NCBI GenBank assembly: GCA_020524525.2
Contig: CP129018.1
Location: 2,856,115-2,920,114, forward strand
DNA: 64,000 nt
DNA from: Bacillus tianshenii
GTDB taxonomy: Bacteria > Bacillota > Bacilli > Bacillales > Bacillaceae_N
Direction: 5' to 3'
Translations under genes and position numbers: made by a program
In this document: one piece after another, positions 43,314 to 58,329 of the stretch
Numbering within the stretch: position 1 is the stretch's first letter
How the letters are laid out: every line of letters begins with the position of its first letter
Notes under the pieces: generated by a model
Told to the model about the DNA's origin: nothing
Database searches by the model: none
The model's input: the letters and a program-made list of their open reading frames with translations, nothing else

Positions 43314-45621
43314 GCTTTTTACGTTTCTTTTTCTTGTTTGAAGGTGCTGCTTCATAAAATGGTTTATTTTTGCTTTTATTGTTTTTCTTTTTATCCTTTA
43401 AGTTCACTTTTGGGTCCTTGGACTTCTTCTTCCGTGGACTTTGAATAACCTTTGGTCGGTCTTTTCGTCTAGAAGGACGGTTTTCCTTCATACCAACAAT
43501 TTCAAAGTCAACAGAGCGCTCATCTTTATTTGCATCAAGAACACGAACAGTAATGGCATCGCCGATACGGAAGACATTACCTGTGCGCTCACCAATCATC
43601 GCAAATTGACGGTCGTCAAAGCGATAATAGTCATCTGTTAAGTAGCTGACATGAACTAAACCTTCAATTGTGTTTGGCAACTCAACGAACAAGCCGAAGT
43701 TTGTAACAGAACTAATAATTCCTTCAAACTCCTCGCCAATATGCTTCATCATATATTCGGCTTTCTTCATCTCATCTGTATCACGCTCAGCATCTACGGC
43801 ACGGCGCTCCATTTCAGATGCATGTCGTGCAATGTCTGGCAGCTTCCCTGCCCACTCTTCTTGCGTAGCGGGATCTAGCTTCTTCTCTAATAAATATTTG
43901 CGAATTAAACGATGCACGATCAAATCTGGATAACGGCGAATTGGTGATGTAAAGTGAGTATAGAACTCTGTCGACAGTCCGAAGTGCCCGAGGTTTTGCG
44001 GTTCATAACGTGCTTGCTGCATTGAACGAAGCATTACCGTTGAAATAACTGTTTCTTCAGGTGTACCTTGGACCGTTTCAAGCACCTCTTGCAGAGCTCT
44101 TGGATGTACATCATTTGCTTTTCCTTTTACAACATAACCGAAATTCGTAATAAATTCAAAGAACCGTTGTAGCTTTTCAGCATCTGGGTCTTGGTGAATC
44201 CGGTACATGAATGGCACATTCAACCAATGGAAATGCTCTGCAATTGTTTCATTTGCAGCAAGCATGAACTCTTCGATTAAACGTTCCGCTACAGAGCGCT
44301 CCCGAATGACAACCTCTGTTGGCTCTCCTTCACTACCTACAAGAACTTTCGCTTCCTTAAAGTCAAAATCAATAGCACCACGGTCAAAACGCTTTTTCCG
44401 TAAAATTGCCGCAAGATCTTCCATATCTTCAAACATTGGAACAAGTTCAGCATATTTTTTACGAAGTTCTTCATCTTGGTCCTCAAGAATACTATTTACA
44501 TCTTTATAAGTCATCCGCTCGTTTGTCTTAATGACACTTTGGAAAATCTCATGATTCACAACAGTTCCTTGGTGATCGATTTCCATTTCACAGGAAAGTG
44601 TTAAGCGGTCTACTTGTGGATTCAAACTACAAATACCATTTGATAAACGGTGAGGAATCATCGGAATAACACGGTCTACAAGATATACACTTGTTCCACG
44701 CTCTAGCGCTTCCTCATCAATTGGTGAGCCTTCTTTTGCATAATAAGACACATCGGCAATATGAACACTTAATTTATAATTGCCATTTGAAAGCTTCTGA
44801 ACTGAAACGGCATCATCTAAGTCTTTTGCGTCTGCGCCATCAATTGTGACAATCATTTCATCACGTAAATCACGACGATTCTTCAATTCATCTGGATGAA
44901 TCTCATCCGGGGTGTCTTTCGCTTGCTGCATCACTTCATCTGGGAATTCTTGCGGGATACCATGCTGGTGAATAATTGATAAAATATCCACACCAGGGTC
45001 ATTCTTATGGCCAAGAATTTCGAGCACGTGACCCTCTGCGTTCATTCTTCCTTCTGGGTATTTTGTAATTTTAACAATTACTTTATGACCATCAGCTGCT
45101 CCGTTGTTTTTACCTTTTGGAATGAAAATATCCGTTGTTACACGCTTATCGTCTGCTTGGACAAAACCAAAATATTTATTATCTACATAGGTACCGACAA
45201 TTTCAGTTACAGCCCGTTTTACAATTCTTACAATCGTTCCTTCTGCCCGAGCTCCTGTGCTATAAGAATCGATACGAACTAGCACTTGGTCTCCATGCAT
45301 AGCGCTATTTATTTCAGAAGGCGGGATAAAGATATCCTCAAGCTCCTTTTCTTCACGCTCTACAAATCCAAAGCCCTTTGCATGAGCAATGAACTTACCA
45401 CGTATTAAATTCATTTTCTCCGGCAAACCGTAGCGGTTGCTGCGTGTACGTACAATAAGTCCTTCTTCTTCCATTGTTACCAAAGCCTTTACAAAGTCCT
45501 TAAAAGAATCAGAGCCTTCAATTCCGAAAGCCTCTTCTAATTCTTGAACTGTTAGCGGCTTGTATGCCTCGTCCTTCATAAAAGTTAGTAACCGTTCAAT
45601 ATGTTCTTTTACTTCGTCCAT
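43306..45621 (-). CDS. rnr: Ribonuclease R
   Basis: 3'-5' exoribonuclease of 771 residues. Order: N-terminal winged-helix region (about 1-70), cold-shock domains (about 70-240), the RNB catalytic domain with acidic metal site [16 protein letters not shown] (near residue 275), a C-terminal S1 domain ([32 protein letters not shown]), and a Lys-rich tail of about 50 residues. It degrades structured RNA and acts with SmpB-tmRNA on non-stop mRNA. It follows est. Confidence 0.97.
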   Translation of the reverse strand: MDEVKEHIERLLTFMKDEAYKPLTVQELEEAFGIEGSDSFKDFVKALVTMEEEGLIVRTRSNRYGLPEKMNLIRGKFIAHAKGFGFVEREEKELEDIFIPPSEINSAMHGDQVLVRIDSYSTGARAEGTIVRIVKRAVTEIVGTYVDNKYFGFVQADDKRVTTDIFIPKGKNNGAADGHKVIVKITKYPEGRMNAEGHVLEILGHKNDPGVDILSIIHQHGIPQEFPDEVMQQAKDTPDEIHPDELKNRRDLRDEMIVTIDGADAKDLDDAVSVQKLSNGNYKLSVHIADVSYYAKEGSPIDEEALERGTSVYLVDRVIPMIPHRLSNGICSLNPQVDRLTLSCEMEIDHQGTVVNHEIFQSVIKTNERMTYKDVNSILEDQDEELRKKYAELVPMFEDMEDLAAILRKKRFDRGAIDFDFKEAKVLVGSEGEPTEVVIRERSVAERLIEEFMLAANETIAEHFHWLNVPFMYRIHQDPDAEKLQRFFEFITNFGYVVKGKANDVHPRALQEVLETVQGTPEETVISTVMLRSMQQARYEPQNLGHFGLSTEFYTHFTSPIRRYPDLIVHRLIRKYLLEKKLDPATQEEWAGKLPDIARHASEMERRAVDAERDTDEMKKAEYMMKHIGEEFEGIISSVTNFGLFVELPNTIEGLVHVSYLTDDYYRFDDRQFAMIGERTGNVFRIGDAITVRVLDANKDERSVDFEIVGMKENRPSRRKDRPKVIQSPRKKKSKDPKVNLKDKKKNNKSKNKPFYEAAPSNKKKKRKKRR

Positions 45622-45660
45622 TCCTTTCCCTCCTTCGTTTTAAAATGCCGGGTTAACCTT

Positions 45661-46407
45661 TTATTCCTTCCAATCAAGATGCTCCAAAAACTGATAGACA
45701 TCTTCATGTAATTGATCGCGTTCTTTATCTAACGTAATCGCATGACCTGATTCTTCATACCATTTTAATTCCTTATCATCTGTCTCAACTTCATCATAAA
45801 TAATATTTGCACTATCTGTGTTAATCATTTGGTCATGACGTGCTTGAACAACAAGTGTGGGCGCATAAATCATGTCGACACATTGACGAACTTCTCTGAT
45901 AAGCCCTTGTAACGCTCGGATTGTTTCAAGCGGAGCATCATGGAAGTGTTCCATTTCTTTTTCAATTTGTTCGGGTGATTTTCCTTCCCGTTTTTTATAT
46001 TCCTCAGCAAATTGAAGAATCCCTTTATGCATAATCTCTTCACTTTTTATATACATTGGCGCACACATCGTCACAATTCCTTTTACAGGTTCAGTGTATC
46101 CCAGCTTTAGCGAAAATAGCCCTCCTAATGAAAGACCAGCAACAGCAATTTCTTCATATCCTTCTGACTTCAAATAATCGTAACCTGCTTTTGCAGCTTT
46201 CCACCAATCTTCCGGTCCTGTTTTCACAAGCTCCTCTGGTTCAACACCATGCCCTGCATATTGAGGGCCGTGGCAAGTGTATCCTTTATTTTGCAAAAAA
46301 CGCCCCATCATCCGAACGTCATTCGCATTTCCAGTGAATCCATGTAGCAATAGAACAGCACGTTTCCCGCCCTCGAATGTAAAAGGTTTTGGTGCTACAA
46401 TTTTCAT
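45661..46407 (-). CDS. est: Carboxylesterase Est
   Basis: Alpha/beta hydrolase of 248 residues, the monoacylglycerol lipase-like Est30 type of Bacillus and Geobacillus. Oxyanion region [11 protein letters not shown] (about 20-30), nucleophile Ser93 in GLSLGG, acid in QARHDQMI and catalytic histidine in ESGHAITLD. It is encoded between secG and rnr, as in B. subtilis (yvaK). The physiological substrate is unknown; short-chain esters are accepted by the family. Confidence 0.93.
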   Translation of the reverse strand: MKIVAPKPFTFEGGKRAVLLLHGFTGNANDVRMMGRFLQNKGYTCHGPQYAGHGVEPEELVKTGPEDWWKAAKAGYDYLKSEGYEEIAVAGLSLGGLFSLKLGYTEPVKGIVTMCAPMYIKSEEIMHKGILQFAEEYKKREGKSPEQIEKEMEHFHDAPLETIRALQGLIREVRQCVDMIYAPTLVVQARHDQMINTDSANIIYDEVETDDKELKWYEESGHAITLDKERDQLHEDVYQFLEHLDWKE

Positions 46408-46567
46408 GATGAAAAACCTCTCCTTAACTCAATGTTTTGCTCTGTTTGATATTTAGTCTCAAATCACAAGTTGTTTGGATAATCATAATACGGGATTGCT
46501 GTGTAAATAAGTGCTCCTACTTATTTTCCGCATCTTCTTTTATTTCAAACATGGCAATTCTCGCAAT

Positions 46568-46592
46568 AGAAAAACAGCGGTATATACCGCTG
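46568..46592 (-). terminator. Terminator of secG
   Basis: Perfect 8-bp stem CAGCGGTA (46575-46582) / TACCGCTG (46585-46592). On the minus strand it is followed by TTTTTCTATTG. It lies 18 bases after the secG stop codon. Confidence 0.85.
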
Positions 46593-46609
46593 CTTTATGG
46601 TCATCTTTA

Positions 46610-46843
46610 TTACACATCTAAGTATGTTACCGCAATTGCCAGTAAAAAGAATAGAACTGCTAACACAATAGTAATGCGGTGTAACACGGCATCCATACCA
46701 CGCATCTTTTGCTTACCAAATAATTGTTCTGCACCACCAGAAATTGCGCCAGATAGTCCCGAGCTCTTTCCTGATTGCGCCAAAACAATGACAATTAATG
46801 CAATTGAAACGATGACTAACAGCGTCACAGCAACTGTATGCAT
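46610..46843 (-). CDS. secG: Preprotein translocase subunit SecG
   Basis: 77 residues with two membrane helices (about 3-22 and 56-75). The connecting loop carries the family signature [27 protein letters not shown]. It is an auxiliary part of the SecYEG channel. It stands alone between eno and est, with its own terminator. Confidence 0.95.
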   Translation of the reverse strand: MHTVAVTLLVIVSIALIVIVLAQSGKSSGLSGAISGGAEQLFGKQKMRGMDAVLHRITIVLAVLFFLLAIAVTYLDV

Positions 46844-46950
46844 AGCTTAACCTCCTAAACGCACACTTTACAATATTATAACTGTATCATAAAACTCTAT
46901 ATCCCTCAAGAACAGAAAGCGGAGAAAATCTAGGGAAGGATAGATAATAT

Positions 46951-46983
46951 AAAAAACCGGCTATAAGGCGTCCCCTATAGCCG
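46951..46983 (-). terminator. Terminator of the glycolytic operon
   Basis: 8-bp stem CGGCTATA (46958-46965) / TATAGCCG (46976-46983), 10-base loop, then TTTTTT on the minus strand. It lies just after the eno stop codon and ends the gapA-pgk-tpiA-gpmI-eno series. Confidence 0.85.
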
Positions 46984-46993
46984 ATTTAACTAC

Positions 46994-48298
<1,305 letters not shown>

Positions 48299-48304
48299 TT
48301 AAGG

Positions 48305-50606
<2,302 letters not shown>

Positions 50607-50626
50607 TTAGTGGAGTGATATTTTTC

Positions 50627-51811
50627 TTACTTGTCATTCAGCGCCGCAACGCCTGGTAGAGTCTTTCCTTCCATGAACTCTAGAGAAGCTCCGCCACCTG
50701 TTGAAATATGGCTCATTTTATCTGCTAGCTCAAACTTTTCAACAGCCGCAGCTGAATCTCCTCCACCGATGACGGAATATGTACCTTCCGCTTCAGCAAG
50801 CGCCTCTGCTACACCTTTCGTACCGTCAGCGAATTTCTCGTACTCAAACACGCCCATCGGACCGTTCCAAATAACGAGTCTTGAATTCTTAATCACTTCC
50901 CGATACTCCTTGATTGTTTTTGGACCAATGTCCAACGCTTGCCAATCGCTTGGAATTGAATCAATATCAACAACTTCTGTATTTGCTTCTGCTGAGAACT
51001 CATCCGCAATTACAGCATCTATCGGCATGTAGAAATTGACGCCTTTTTCTTTTGCTTTGTCCATGAATTGTTTTGCAAGATCGATTTTGTCTGCCTCAAG
51101 TAGAGATTTTCCAATATCATGACCTTGCGCCTTCACGAACGTATAAGCAAGTCCGCCGCCGATAATTAGATTATCAACTTTTTCAAGCAAGTTGTCGATA
51201 ACACCGATTTTATCCTTTACCTTTGCGCCACCAATGATCGCTGTGAATGGACGCTCTGGCTTCGATAAAGCCTTCCCTAATACTTCAAGCTCTTTCTCCA
51301 TTAAGAAGCCTGCAACAGCTGGAAGATGCTCTGCAATTCCCGCAGTTGAAGCGTGTGCGCGGTGTGCTGCTCCGAATGCATCATTAACATACAAATCAGC
51401 AAGTGATGCAAGTGCTTTTGCAAAGTCAGGGTCGTTCTTCTTTTCGCCTGGATAGAAACGGACGTTTTCTAATAACAAGACGTCTCCATCTGACATCTTT
51501 GCAATCGCATCTTCTACTTCTGTACCATACGCCTCGTCTGTTTTCGCTACATCTTTGCCTAGCAGTTCGCTAAGACGCTTCGCAGCCGCATTCAAACGAA
51601 GTTCTTCCACCACTTCACCTTTTGGACGTCCTAGATGACTAGCCAAAATTACCTTTGCACCTTGTTCGCTCAGATGCTTAATTGTTGGTAAAGCTGCACG
51701 GATACGTGTGTCATCCGTCACCTTTCCATCCTGCATTGGTACGTTAAAGTCAACACGGCAAAATACTTTTTTACCGTTCACTTCAACGTCGCGAATCGTT
51801 TGTTTGTTCAT
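50627..51811 (-). CDS. pgk: Phosphoglycerate kinase
   Basis: ATP-forming glycolytic step. 394 residues, the normal bacterial length. Blocks: [46 protein letters not shown] and [12 protein letters not shown]. It is separated from gapA by 213 bases containing a G/C-rich tract (about 51855-51900) in AT-rich surroundings. This fits a processing, attenuation or second-promoter region as in B. subtilis, where pgk has a separate transcript level. Confidence 0.97.
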   Translation of the reverse strand: MNKQTIRDVEVNGKKVFCRVDFNVPMQDGKVTDDTRIRAALPTIKHLSEQGAKVILASHLGRPKGEVVEELRLNAAAKRLSELLGKDVAKTDEAYGTEVEDAIAKMSDGDVLLLENVRFYPGEKKNDPDFAKALASLADLYVNDAFGAAHRAHASTAGIAEHLPAVAGFLMEKELEVLGKALSKPERPFTAIIGGAKVKDKIGVIDNLLEKVDNLIIGGGLAYTFVKAQGHDIGKSLLEADKIDLAKQFMDKAKEKGVNFYMPIDAVIADEFSAEANTEVVDIDSIPSDWQALDIGPKTIKEYREVIKNSRLVIWNGPMGVFEYEKFADGTKGVAEALAEAEGTYSVIGGGDSAAAVEKFELADKMSHISTGGGASLEFMEGKTLPGVAALNDK

Positions 51812-52024
51812 CGCGGGGGCTTCCTCCTTTTAAACTTTGTTTTTTAAATACAACAAGGAGGGAGAGGGAACCGATGTACTGCTCCCCGCTCCCCCCATTG
51901 CTCTCAATATTCAGTGCAAAATCCACAGCGGAATTTAGAAGCACTATACAAGATTATAAGCATTGTTTTAAAAGGGTTCAAAGCAAATTAAGAAATTTTT
52001 AAAATAAAATGTTACAAGTTAAGC

Positions 52025-53062
<1,038 letters not shown>

Positions 53063-54097
53063 TTATGAAGAAAGGGAATAATCCCTAACAATCGCTTGTG
53101 CTGCACCTTCGTCTGTAATAAGAATGGTGCTTGTGTTTTGTTTCATATATGCCATTATTGCTGAAGCTTTCGAAGCTCCGCCGGCTGTCGCAATGACAGA
53201 TTGAACACTCTGCAAATCTTCAAGCTGAAGTCCAACAGTTGTAACACGATGAACAATGTTTCCTTCACTGTCAAAGTAATAGCCGAATGATTCGGCTACA
53301 GCCTTTCCACTGTGAATTTTGTCAAAGTCCTCATGACTTGTTTTGCGTCTTTCAGCCATTGTTAATGCATTGCCAATTCCATGGACAACCATCGTTGGTG
53401 TTTTAATTAATGCCAAAACATCTCGAATAGATGGTTCAGCTGTGAGTGACTGGTACGCTGCTGTGCTTAACTGATCTGGGACATGTAGTAATCGATACGC
53501 CCCATTAGCTTGTTCTGCCATCTTTGCACAAATCGTGTTTGCTTGATTTTGAACATTTTCGCCGAGTCCACCCCTAGCTGGAACAAACAATAACTCTCTT
53601 CCTTTCGTATCTGGAGTCATCATCTCAGCTACAGCCGCCATTGTTGTGCCACCTGTTACAGCGATTGTATTGTTCGACTGATAGTGTCCTTTCATACAAG
53701 CAACACACGCACGTCCCATCTCAACCTTTGATAATTCATCTTTATCACTATCGCCAGAAACCACTACTACTTGGTCTAGTTGTAATATATCCTTGAGTTT
53801 TTTTTCTAAAACACCAAGACCAAGAATCTCTTTCATAATATCTTCCAATTGGTCAAGCAACCTTTCACCGTCTTCGGTTAGTTGCATACCTGTTTGAGAT
53901 ACATCAAGCAACCCTTGGTTTTTCAGTAGTGTCACCTCAGAACGTAAGATTCTTTCTGTCACATCTAATTGTGTTGCAAGACTTCTACGTCCAATCGGTT
54001 GCATAAAACGGATATATTGCAAAATACGATAACGCTTTTGCATAAACTCCATTAATTCCGGCAATAGTTTTTGTTGTAGTTCAAGCAATGCTTTCAT
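53063..54097 (-). CDS. cggR: Central glycolytic genes regulator CggR
   Basis: SorC-family repressor of 344 residues. N-terminal helix-turn-helix (about 35-65, RRSLATQLDVTERILRSEVTLLKNQGLL) and C-terminal effector domain with the phosphosugar site (GGTTMAAVAEMM, GIGNALTMAERR, TAGGASKASAI). Fructose 1,6-bisphosphate relieves repression in B. subtilis. Two GGGACAAA repeats upstream form its operator, so it represses itself and gapA-eno. The ATG follows AAGGAG. Confidence 0.96.
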   Translation of the reverse strand: MKALLELQQKLLPELMEFMQKRYRILQYIRFMQPIGRRSLATQLDVTERILRSEVTLLKNQGLLDVSQTGMQLTEDGERLLDQLEDIMKEILGLGVLEKKLKDILQLDQVVVVSGDSDKDELSKVEMGRACVACMKGHYQSNNTIAVTGGTTMAAVAEMMTPDTKGRELLFVPARGGLGENVQNQANTICAKMAEQANGAYRLLHVPDQLSTAAYQSLTAEPSIRDVLALIKTPTMVVHGIGNALTMAERRKTSHEDFDKIHSGKAVAESFGYYFDSEGNIVHRVTTVGLQLEDLQSVQSVIATAGGASKASAIMAYMKQNTSTILITDEGAAQAIVRDYSLSS

Positions 54098-54139
54098 GAA
54101 AATAACTCCTTAATGATTTTCTTCGCCTTTCAAACATTT

Positions 54140-54176
54140 GGTCAAAATTTGTCCCACATGTACATGTTTTGTCCCA
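54140..54176 (-). promoter_or_regulatory. CggR operator
   Basis: On the minus strand two GGGACAAA motifs begin at 54176-54171 and 54155-54151, 20 bases apart. Each is followed by a TGTA/TGAC-type half, as in the tandem CggR site (CGGGAC-n6-TGTC repeated). It lies about 45 bases upstream of cggR. The core promoter is not clear; it may overlap the preceding terminator. Confidence 0.75.
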
Positions 54177-54183
54177 TCCACTG

Positions 54184-54229
54184 CAAAAAAAATCACTCCT
54201 GCTACATTTCTTATTCTAGCAGGAATGAT
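54184..54229 (-). terminator. Terminator of rpoN-grx upstream of the glycolytic operon
   Basis: Stem CCTGCT / AGCAGG (54198-54203 and 54218-54223) extended by ATCA/TGAT (54192-54195 and 54226-54229). It is followed by TTTTTTTT on the minus strand. It separates the rpoN transcript from cggR. Confidence 0.85.
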
Positions 54230-54248
54230 CACACAGAGCAATAAAGAC

Positions 54249-54500
54249 TTATTGATTTTTTTCAAGTAAACGGTTTCTTAATAAATCCTTTACAATCATC
54301 CCGTAATCGGCCTGCTCTCCATCAATATCAACCACAGGAATCATCAATTGATATTTCTCCAACAGTTCATCATCTGAGTAAATATCCACTTCCTTAATGT
54401 TAAGCGGAAACTCATTCTGCAGTTCGATTAATACATCTCGTGCTTGATCGCATAGTGGGCATTTTTTTCTTGAATATAGAACAACCTCGATCTTCTCCAC
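54249..54500 (-). CDS. Glutaredoxin-like protein (DUF836)
   Basis: 83-residue thioredoxin-fold protein with CPLC (Cys14-Cys17) in SRKKCPLCDQARDVL and the cis-proline region IPVVDIDG. The glutaredoxin-like DUF836 family is common next to rpoN or cggR in Bacilli. The redox partner is unknown; most Bacilli use bacillithiol rather than glutathione. The start is GTG at 54500, eight bases after AGGAG. It follows rpoN by 18 bases. Confidence 0.88.
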   Translation of the reverse strand: MEKIEVVLYSRKKCPLCDQARDVLIELQNEFPLNIKEVDIYSDDELLEKYQLMIPVVDIDGEQADYGMIVKDLLRNRLLEKNQ

Positions 54501-54518
54501 AGCATCTGCTCCTAACCA

Positions 54519-55826
54519 TTATTCATAACGTTTTCGCTTTGTACTTGAAGGAATATTCAGCTGGTCACGATATTTCGCAATCGTTCGACGTGAAGCTACA
54601 ACACCATGCTCTTCCTTTAATAACTGTACAATCTTTTGATCGGATAGTGGTTTTTTCTTGTCTTCACTATCAATTAACTTCTTCATCGCAATCTTTACTT
54701 CATTAGAAGAAGCGTCTTCCCCTTGCTGTGTACGGATACCGGAAGAAAAGAAGCTCTTAAGTTCAAAGACCCCATGCGGTGTTTGCACATATTTTCCGGT
54801 CGTAGCCCTGCTGACAGTGGATTCATGAAGCTCTGTCTCTTCTGCAATATCTCGCAATGTCATCGGTTTTAAATGAGAGTCACCTTTCTCAAAGAAATCA
54901 GGCTGCTTCTCAATAATAGCTGTCATCACCTTCAATAATGTTAATCTTCGTTGTTGGATGCTTTTTTGAAGCCAGACAATTTGCTGATATTTATCTTGAA
55001 GATACTTCGATAGTTCTTCTTCCTTCGCCTTCTCTAAGATCCCTTTATATTGTGCATTTAACGAAACCGTCGGAATACTCTGGTCGTTAAATGAAACTGT
55101 AAAAGTACCATTCTCCTGCTTCACAGTCAGCTCAGGGATGATGTAATTAGCAGAGCCTGCGTTGTACATTGCTCCTGGGCGCGGATTTAAGGTTTGTAGC
55201 AGGTCATAGATCCTTTGCACTTCCTGAAGCGTAATATCATATTGCTTCGTTATTTGCTTCCATTTCTTTTCTGCCAGCAATTGCAAATGATCTCGCACGA
55301 TTTCAGCAGCAAGTTCCTCGTCTGGATATTCATATTCCAATTGTAAATATAAACACTCTGCCAGACTGCGCGCTCCAATTCCTATAGGGTCAAGTTGTTG
55401 TAAGCGCTTTATCATTTCCTCAACTTGCGACTCTGATCGATTTAACCTTTCCGCAATATCCGATGAGTGCTCATGCAGGTAACCGTTTTCGTCAAGCAAA
55501 AAGATAAGATGCTCTAGAGTTTCACGTTCTTGTTCAGACAGCTCAAGCCATCTAGCCTGTGTCAGCAATTCATCAGATAAGGACGTACGTTGTTCAGTAG
55601 CAAAATCAAGCGGGCTTACATCATTACCACTTGATGACTTTCGCATCGTATTTCTTTGCTGTTCCCAAGTGGATTCTCGTAGTTCGATGAGGGGATTTTC
55701 CATTGATTGTTCTTGAAGAAATTCAGACAAATCTAGTGCAGAGTATTGAAGTAGTGTAATGGCTTGACGCAATTCAGTCGTCATCACCAGCTTTAATGTT
55801 TGTTGTTGAAAGAGACCTAATTCCAT
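54519..55826 (-). CDS. rpoN: RNA polymerase sigma-54 factor (SigL/RpoN)
   Basis: 435 residues, the short Bacillus SigL type. The N-terminal Gln/Leu-rich activator-interacting region (FQQQTLKLVMTTELRQAITLLQYSALDLSEFL) is followed by the core-binding domain. The C-terminal helix-turn-helix (LRDIAEETELHESTVSRATTGKYVQTPHG) comes next, then the RpoN box SRRTIAKYRDQLNIPSSTKRKR. It needs enhancer-binding activators, none of which is in the window. In B. subtilis it drives levanase, arginine and branched-chain amino acid catabolism. The ATG follows GGGGAGGAG. Confidence 0.96.
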   Translation of the reverse strand: MELGLFQQQTLKLVMTTELRQAITLLQYSALDLSEFLQEQSMENPLIELRESTWEQQRNTMRKSSSGNDVSPLDFATEQRTSLSDELLTQARWLELSEQERETLEHLIFLLDENGYLHEHSSDIAERLNRSESQVEEMIKRLQQLDPIGIGARSLAECLYLQLEYEYPDEELAAEIVRDHLQLLAEKKWKQITKQYDITLQEVQRIYDLLQTLNPRPGAMYNAGSANYIIPELTVKQENGTFTVSFNDQSIPTVSLNAQYKGILEKAKEEELSKYLQDKYQQIVWLQKSIQQRRLTLLKVMTAIIEKQPDFFEKGDSHLKPMTLRDIAEETELHESTVSRATTGKYVQTPHGVFELKSFFSSGIRTQQGEDASSNEVKIAMKKLIDSEDKKKPLSDQKIVQLLKEEHGVVASRRTIAKYRDQLNIPSSTKRKRYE

Positions 55827-55922
55827 CTTCTCTCCTCCCCTAATATTTATTGTACAATAAATCCTTTACTAAATGGTATGGAAACTACTTGGAAGGAAGA
55901 AGTACTATCTCTATATTAAATT

Positions 55923-55960
55923 AAAAAAAACCTTTTACACAAGGCTTTCGTGTAAAAGGT
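55923..55960 (-). terminator. Terminator of the tRNA-Arg gene
   Basis: Perfect 11-bp stem ACCTTTTACAC (55930-55940) / GTGTAAAAGGT (55950-55960) with a 9-base loop. T-runs lie on both sides (TTTTTTTT after it on the minus strand). It is eight bases after the tRNA 3' end. Confidence 0.9.
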
Positions 55961-55967
55961 TTTTTGA

Positions 55968-56039
55968 CGCCCCCGGCAGGAATCGAACCCACATTTCAAG
56001 AACCGGAATCTTGCGTGTTATCCGTTACACCACGGGGGC
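55968..56039 (-). tRNA. tRNA-Arg (anticodon CCG)
   Basis: 72-nucleotide cloverleaf. Acceptor stem GCCCCCG / CGGGGGC with discriminator G; D arm GTGT/ACAC; anticodon stem CAAGA/TCTTG with loop TTCCGGT, giving anticodon CCG for codon CGG; T arm with TTCGAAT loop. No CCA is encoded. It has a perfect sigma-A promoter and its own terminator. CGG is usually a rare codon in such genomes. Confidence 0.95.
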
Positions 56040-56061
56040 ACGTTTTTCAGACACAAGCATT

Positions 56062-56090
56062 ATTATACATTGAATAGGTGCCTTTTGCAA
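56062..56090 (-). promoter_or_regulatory. Promoter of tRNA-Arg
   Basis: -35 TTGCAA (56085-56090), 17-base spacer, perfect -10 TATAAT (56062-56067) on the minus strand, 22 bases before the tRNA. The rest of the 327-base gap to clpP (56040-56366) holds the clpP promoter and CtsR box; I see no further gene. Confidence 0.75.
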
Positions 56091-56211
56091 CAAACATCCC
56101 TTATCTGTACAAAGCGAAAAGAAATTTTGTGTTTACATGTTAATTGAAAAGGAAACATTAGAAGGTGAGACGAATAAGTAACTATAGATGTCTTACATAG
56201 CAATCCTTTTG

Positions 56212-56241
56212 TTTGACCTTAATTGACCTTTAATGTATCAT
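56212..56241 (+). promoter_or_regulatory. CtsR operator and sigma-A promoter of clpP
   Basis: TTTGACC-TTA-ATTGACC (56212-56228) is the CtsR heptad repeat with one mismatch. It overlaps a sigma-A promoter: -35 TTGACC (56213-56218), 17-base spacer, -10 TATCAT (56236-56241). CtsR binding would block the -35, giving heat- and stress-relieved repression. The leader to clpP is about 120 bases. Confidence 0.85.
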
Positions 56242-56366
56242 AGAATTACAAACAACTTAATGAAAAGCAAGACTACAATGGTCAATTATGACATTTATTC
56301 CCTACATATCATAAAGCTTCTTATAGTTTACATGAGGGGAAAAACAAGTTACAAGGAGGAGTTATA

Positions 56367-56966
56367 ATGAACTTAATCCCTACAGTTATTGAGCAAACAA
56401 ATCGCGGCGAACGTGCTTATGACATTTATTCACGTTTGTTGAAAGACCGCATTATTATGCTTGGATCAGGTATCGATGATAATGTTGCAAACTCAATTGT
56501 TGCACAGCTTCTTTTCCTAGCTGCAGAAGACCCTGATAAGGACATCTCACTATACATTAACAGCCCAGGTGGTTCAATTACTGCTGGTATGGCAATCTAC
56601 GATACAATGCAATACATTAAGCCAAAGGTATCAACAATTTGTATCGGTATGGCTGCTTCAATGGGTGCTTTCTTACTAGCAGCAGGTGCTGAAGGCAAAC
56701 GCTTCGCACTTCCTAATAGTGAAGTTATGATTCACCAACCACTTGGCGGCACACAAGGTCAAGCTTCTGATATCGAGATTCACGCTAGACGAATTATCGA
56801 AATGCGCGAGAAACTGAACAAAATTCTTTCTGAGCGTACGGGTCAACCACTTGATATTATCCAACGTGATACAGACCGTGATAACTTCATGACTGCAGAC
56901 GCTGCGAAAGAATACGGCTTAATTGACAGAGTTATTACGCAAAACCCTACAGAAGATAAGAAATAA
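56367..56966 (+). CDS. clpP: ATP-dependent Clp protease proteolytic subunit ClpP
   Basis: 199-residue serine protease forming the 14-subunit chamber used by ClpC, ClpX and ClpE. Catalytic triad Ser98 (GMAASMG), His123 (MIHQPLGG) and Asp172. No propeptide beyond the usual short N-terminus. The ATG follows AAGGAGGAG. Controlled by a CtsR box upstream. Monocistronic, with a strong terminator. Confidence 0.98.
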   Translation: MNLIPTVIEQTNRGERAYDIYSRLLKDRIIMLGSGIDDNVANSIVAQLLFLAAEDPDKDISLYINSPGGSITAGMAIYDTMQYIKPKVSTICIGMAASMGAFLLAAGAEGKRFALPNSEVMIHQPLGGTQGQASDIEIHARRIIEMREKLNKILSERTGQPLDIIQRDTDRDNFMTADAAKEYGLIDRVITQNPTEDKK

Positions 56967-56980
56967 TGAAATACAAACGA

Positions 56981-57021
56981 AAGAAGATGCTGACTCTAAT
57001 TGGCCAGCATCTTCTTTTTTT
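56981..57021. terminator. Bidirectional terminator between clpP and crh
   Basis: Perfect 12-bp stem AAGAAGATGCTG (56981-56992) / CAGCATCTTCTT (57005-57016) with a 12-base loop, then TTTTT on the plus strand. It also closes the yvcI/rapZ-to-crh series on the minus strand. Confidence 0.9.
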
Positions 57022-57277
57022 AATCTTCTTTTTCGACAAATCGAGCTAAAGCATCAACTGCTTCGCCTTCATCATTTCCTTCAGCAATTAATAAAACCTC
57101 TGAGCCTGAACTTAACGCAAGACTCATCAGCCCCATAATGCTTTTAGCATTTACTTTTTTCCCTTCTTTTTCTAGGAAAATTTCAGATGTAAAACGGTTT
57201 GCTTCTTGCACAAACATCGCAGCAGGTCTTGCTTGCAAGCCTGACTTCAATCGGATAACCACTTTTTTCTCAACCAT
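57020..57277 (-). CDS. crh: Catabolite repression HPr-like protein Crh
   Basis: 85-residue HPr paralogue. The PTS phosphorylation site His15 is replaced by Gln15 (KSGLQARPAA), while the regulatory Ser46 (NAKSIMGLMSLA) is kept. It therefore cannot carry PTS phosphate but can be phosphorylated by HPr kinase to act as co-repressor with CcpA. Crh also influences methylglyoxal synthase in B. subtilis. It is the last gene of rapZ-yvcK-whiA-crh. Confidence 0.96.
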   Translation of the reverse strand: MVEKKVVIRLKSGLQARPAAMFVQEANRFTSEIFLEKEGKKVNAKSIMGLMSLALSSGSEVLLIAEGNDEGEAVDALARFVEKED

Positions 57278-57332
57278 TTATTTCTTCCTCCTTTATCAAA
57301 TCACCCATCACCGACACAGCAATGGCAACCGC

Positions 57333-58283
57333 TTATTTATTTGTTAGGGATTCCCCTCGTTTTAATTTATCTGCTATTTCATCTATTTTACGAAGCCGAT
57401 GATTGACCCCTGATTTACTTACTTTACCACTTTCAACCATCTCACCCAGCTCTTTCAGCGTAACATCTTGGTACTTAATTCGAAGTTCAGCAATCTCACG
57501 TAATTTATCAGGCAACACTTCTAAACCAACATAGTCTTTGATGAAGCGAATGTTTTCTACCTGCCTCATGGCTGCCCCAATTGTTTTGTTCAAATTGGCT
57601 GTCTCACAATTAACAAGGCGATTTACAGAATTTCGCATATCGCGAACAATCCTTACATCTTCAAAATGCAGTAATGCTTGATGAGCCCCAATGATGTTTA
57701 AGAACTCTGTAATTTTCTCGCCTTCCTTTAAGTACGAAATAAATCCTTTTTTGCGCTCAAGTGTTTTGGCATTTAACTGGAAATCGTTCATTAATTCACA
57801 AAGTGAATGATTATGTTCTTCGTATAGTGAGAAAACCTCTAAATGATAGGAGGAGGTTTCCGGATTATTTACTGAACCTCCAGCTAGAAATGCCCCACGT
57901 AAGTAGGCTCGTTTGCAGCATGTTTTTCGTGTAAACGCTTTAGAGATTGTGCGGACAAAGGTAAAGCTATCTCCTAAAATACCTAAATCCTCTAACACTT
58001 CCTTCGCATTACTTTTCAACCGCACGATATAAACATTATTTTTCTTTAACCTCATTTTTTTGCGAACAAGAAGCTCGACCTCTACTTCAAATTGTCGTTT
58101 CAATAATGTGTATATACGGCGGGCGATGGCTGCATTTTCAGTTTGCACATCGACGTTGACTTGCCTATTTGCAAAAGATAGCGTGCCATTCATGCGAATT
58201 AGTGCAGATAATTCTGCTTTTGCGCAACAGCCACTTGTCTCAAGGTGGGTTAATTCTTTTTTTGTCTCTGATGCAAATGACAT
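57333..58283 (-). CDS. whiA: WhiA (YvcL), DNA-binding protein
   Basis: 316 residues. N-terminal degenerate LAGLIDADG homing-endonuclease-like domains (about 1-220, [25 protein letters not shown]-type block split by one residue) and C-terminal helix-turn-helix ([31 protein letters not shown]). In Streptomyces WhiA activates sporulation genes; in Bacillus it affects cell division and chromosome segregation. The ATG follows AAGGGGGTG. It lies 46 bases downstream of yvcK. Confidence 0.96.
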   Translation of the reverse strand: MSFASETKKELTHLETSGCCAKAELSALIRMNGTLSFANRQVNVDVQTENAAIARRIYTLLKRQFEVEVELLVRKKMRLKKNNVYIVRLKSNAKEVLEDLGILGDSFTFVRTISKAFTRKTCCKRAYLRGAFLAGGSVNNPETSSYHLEVFSLYEEHNHSLCELMNDFQLNAKTLERKKGFISYLKEGEKITEFLNIIGAHQALLHFEDVRIVRDMRNSVNRLVNCETANLNKTIGAAMRQVENIRFIKDYVGLEVLPDKLREIAELRIKYQDVTLKELGEMVESGKVSKSGVNHRLRKIDEIADKLKRGESLTNK

Positions 58284-58329
58284 CGGTTGCCGCCACCCCC
58301 TTCATCCTTTTAACATACTCTATAAATAT

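Noticed and set aside
46915-46940. Second copy of the dispersed repeat (AGAAAGCGGAG) near secG
   Set aside because: Only 11 bases match; too short to call.
51855-51900. Terminator between gapA and pgk
   Set aside because: G/C-rich blocks are present but pairing is imperfect and no U-run follows.
54098-54130. TTGACC near 54140 as the -35 of the cggR promoter
   Set aside because: The matching -10 is poor and it lies within the operator's downstream half; promoter left unassigned.
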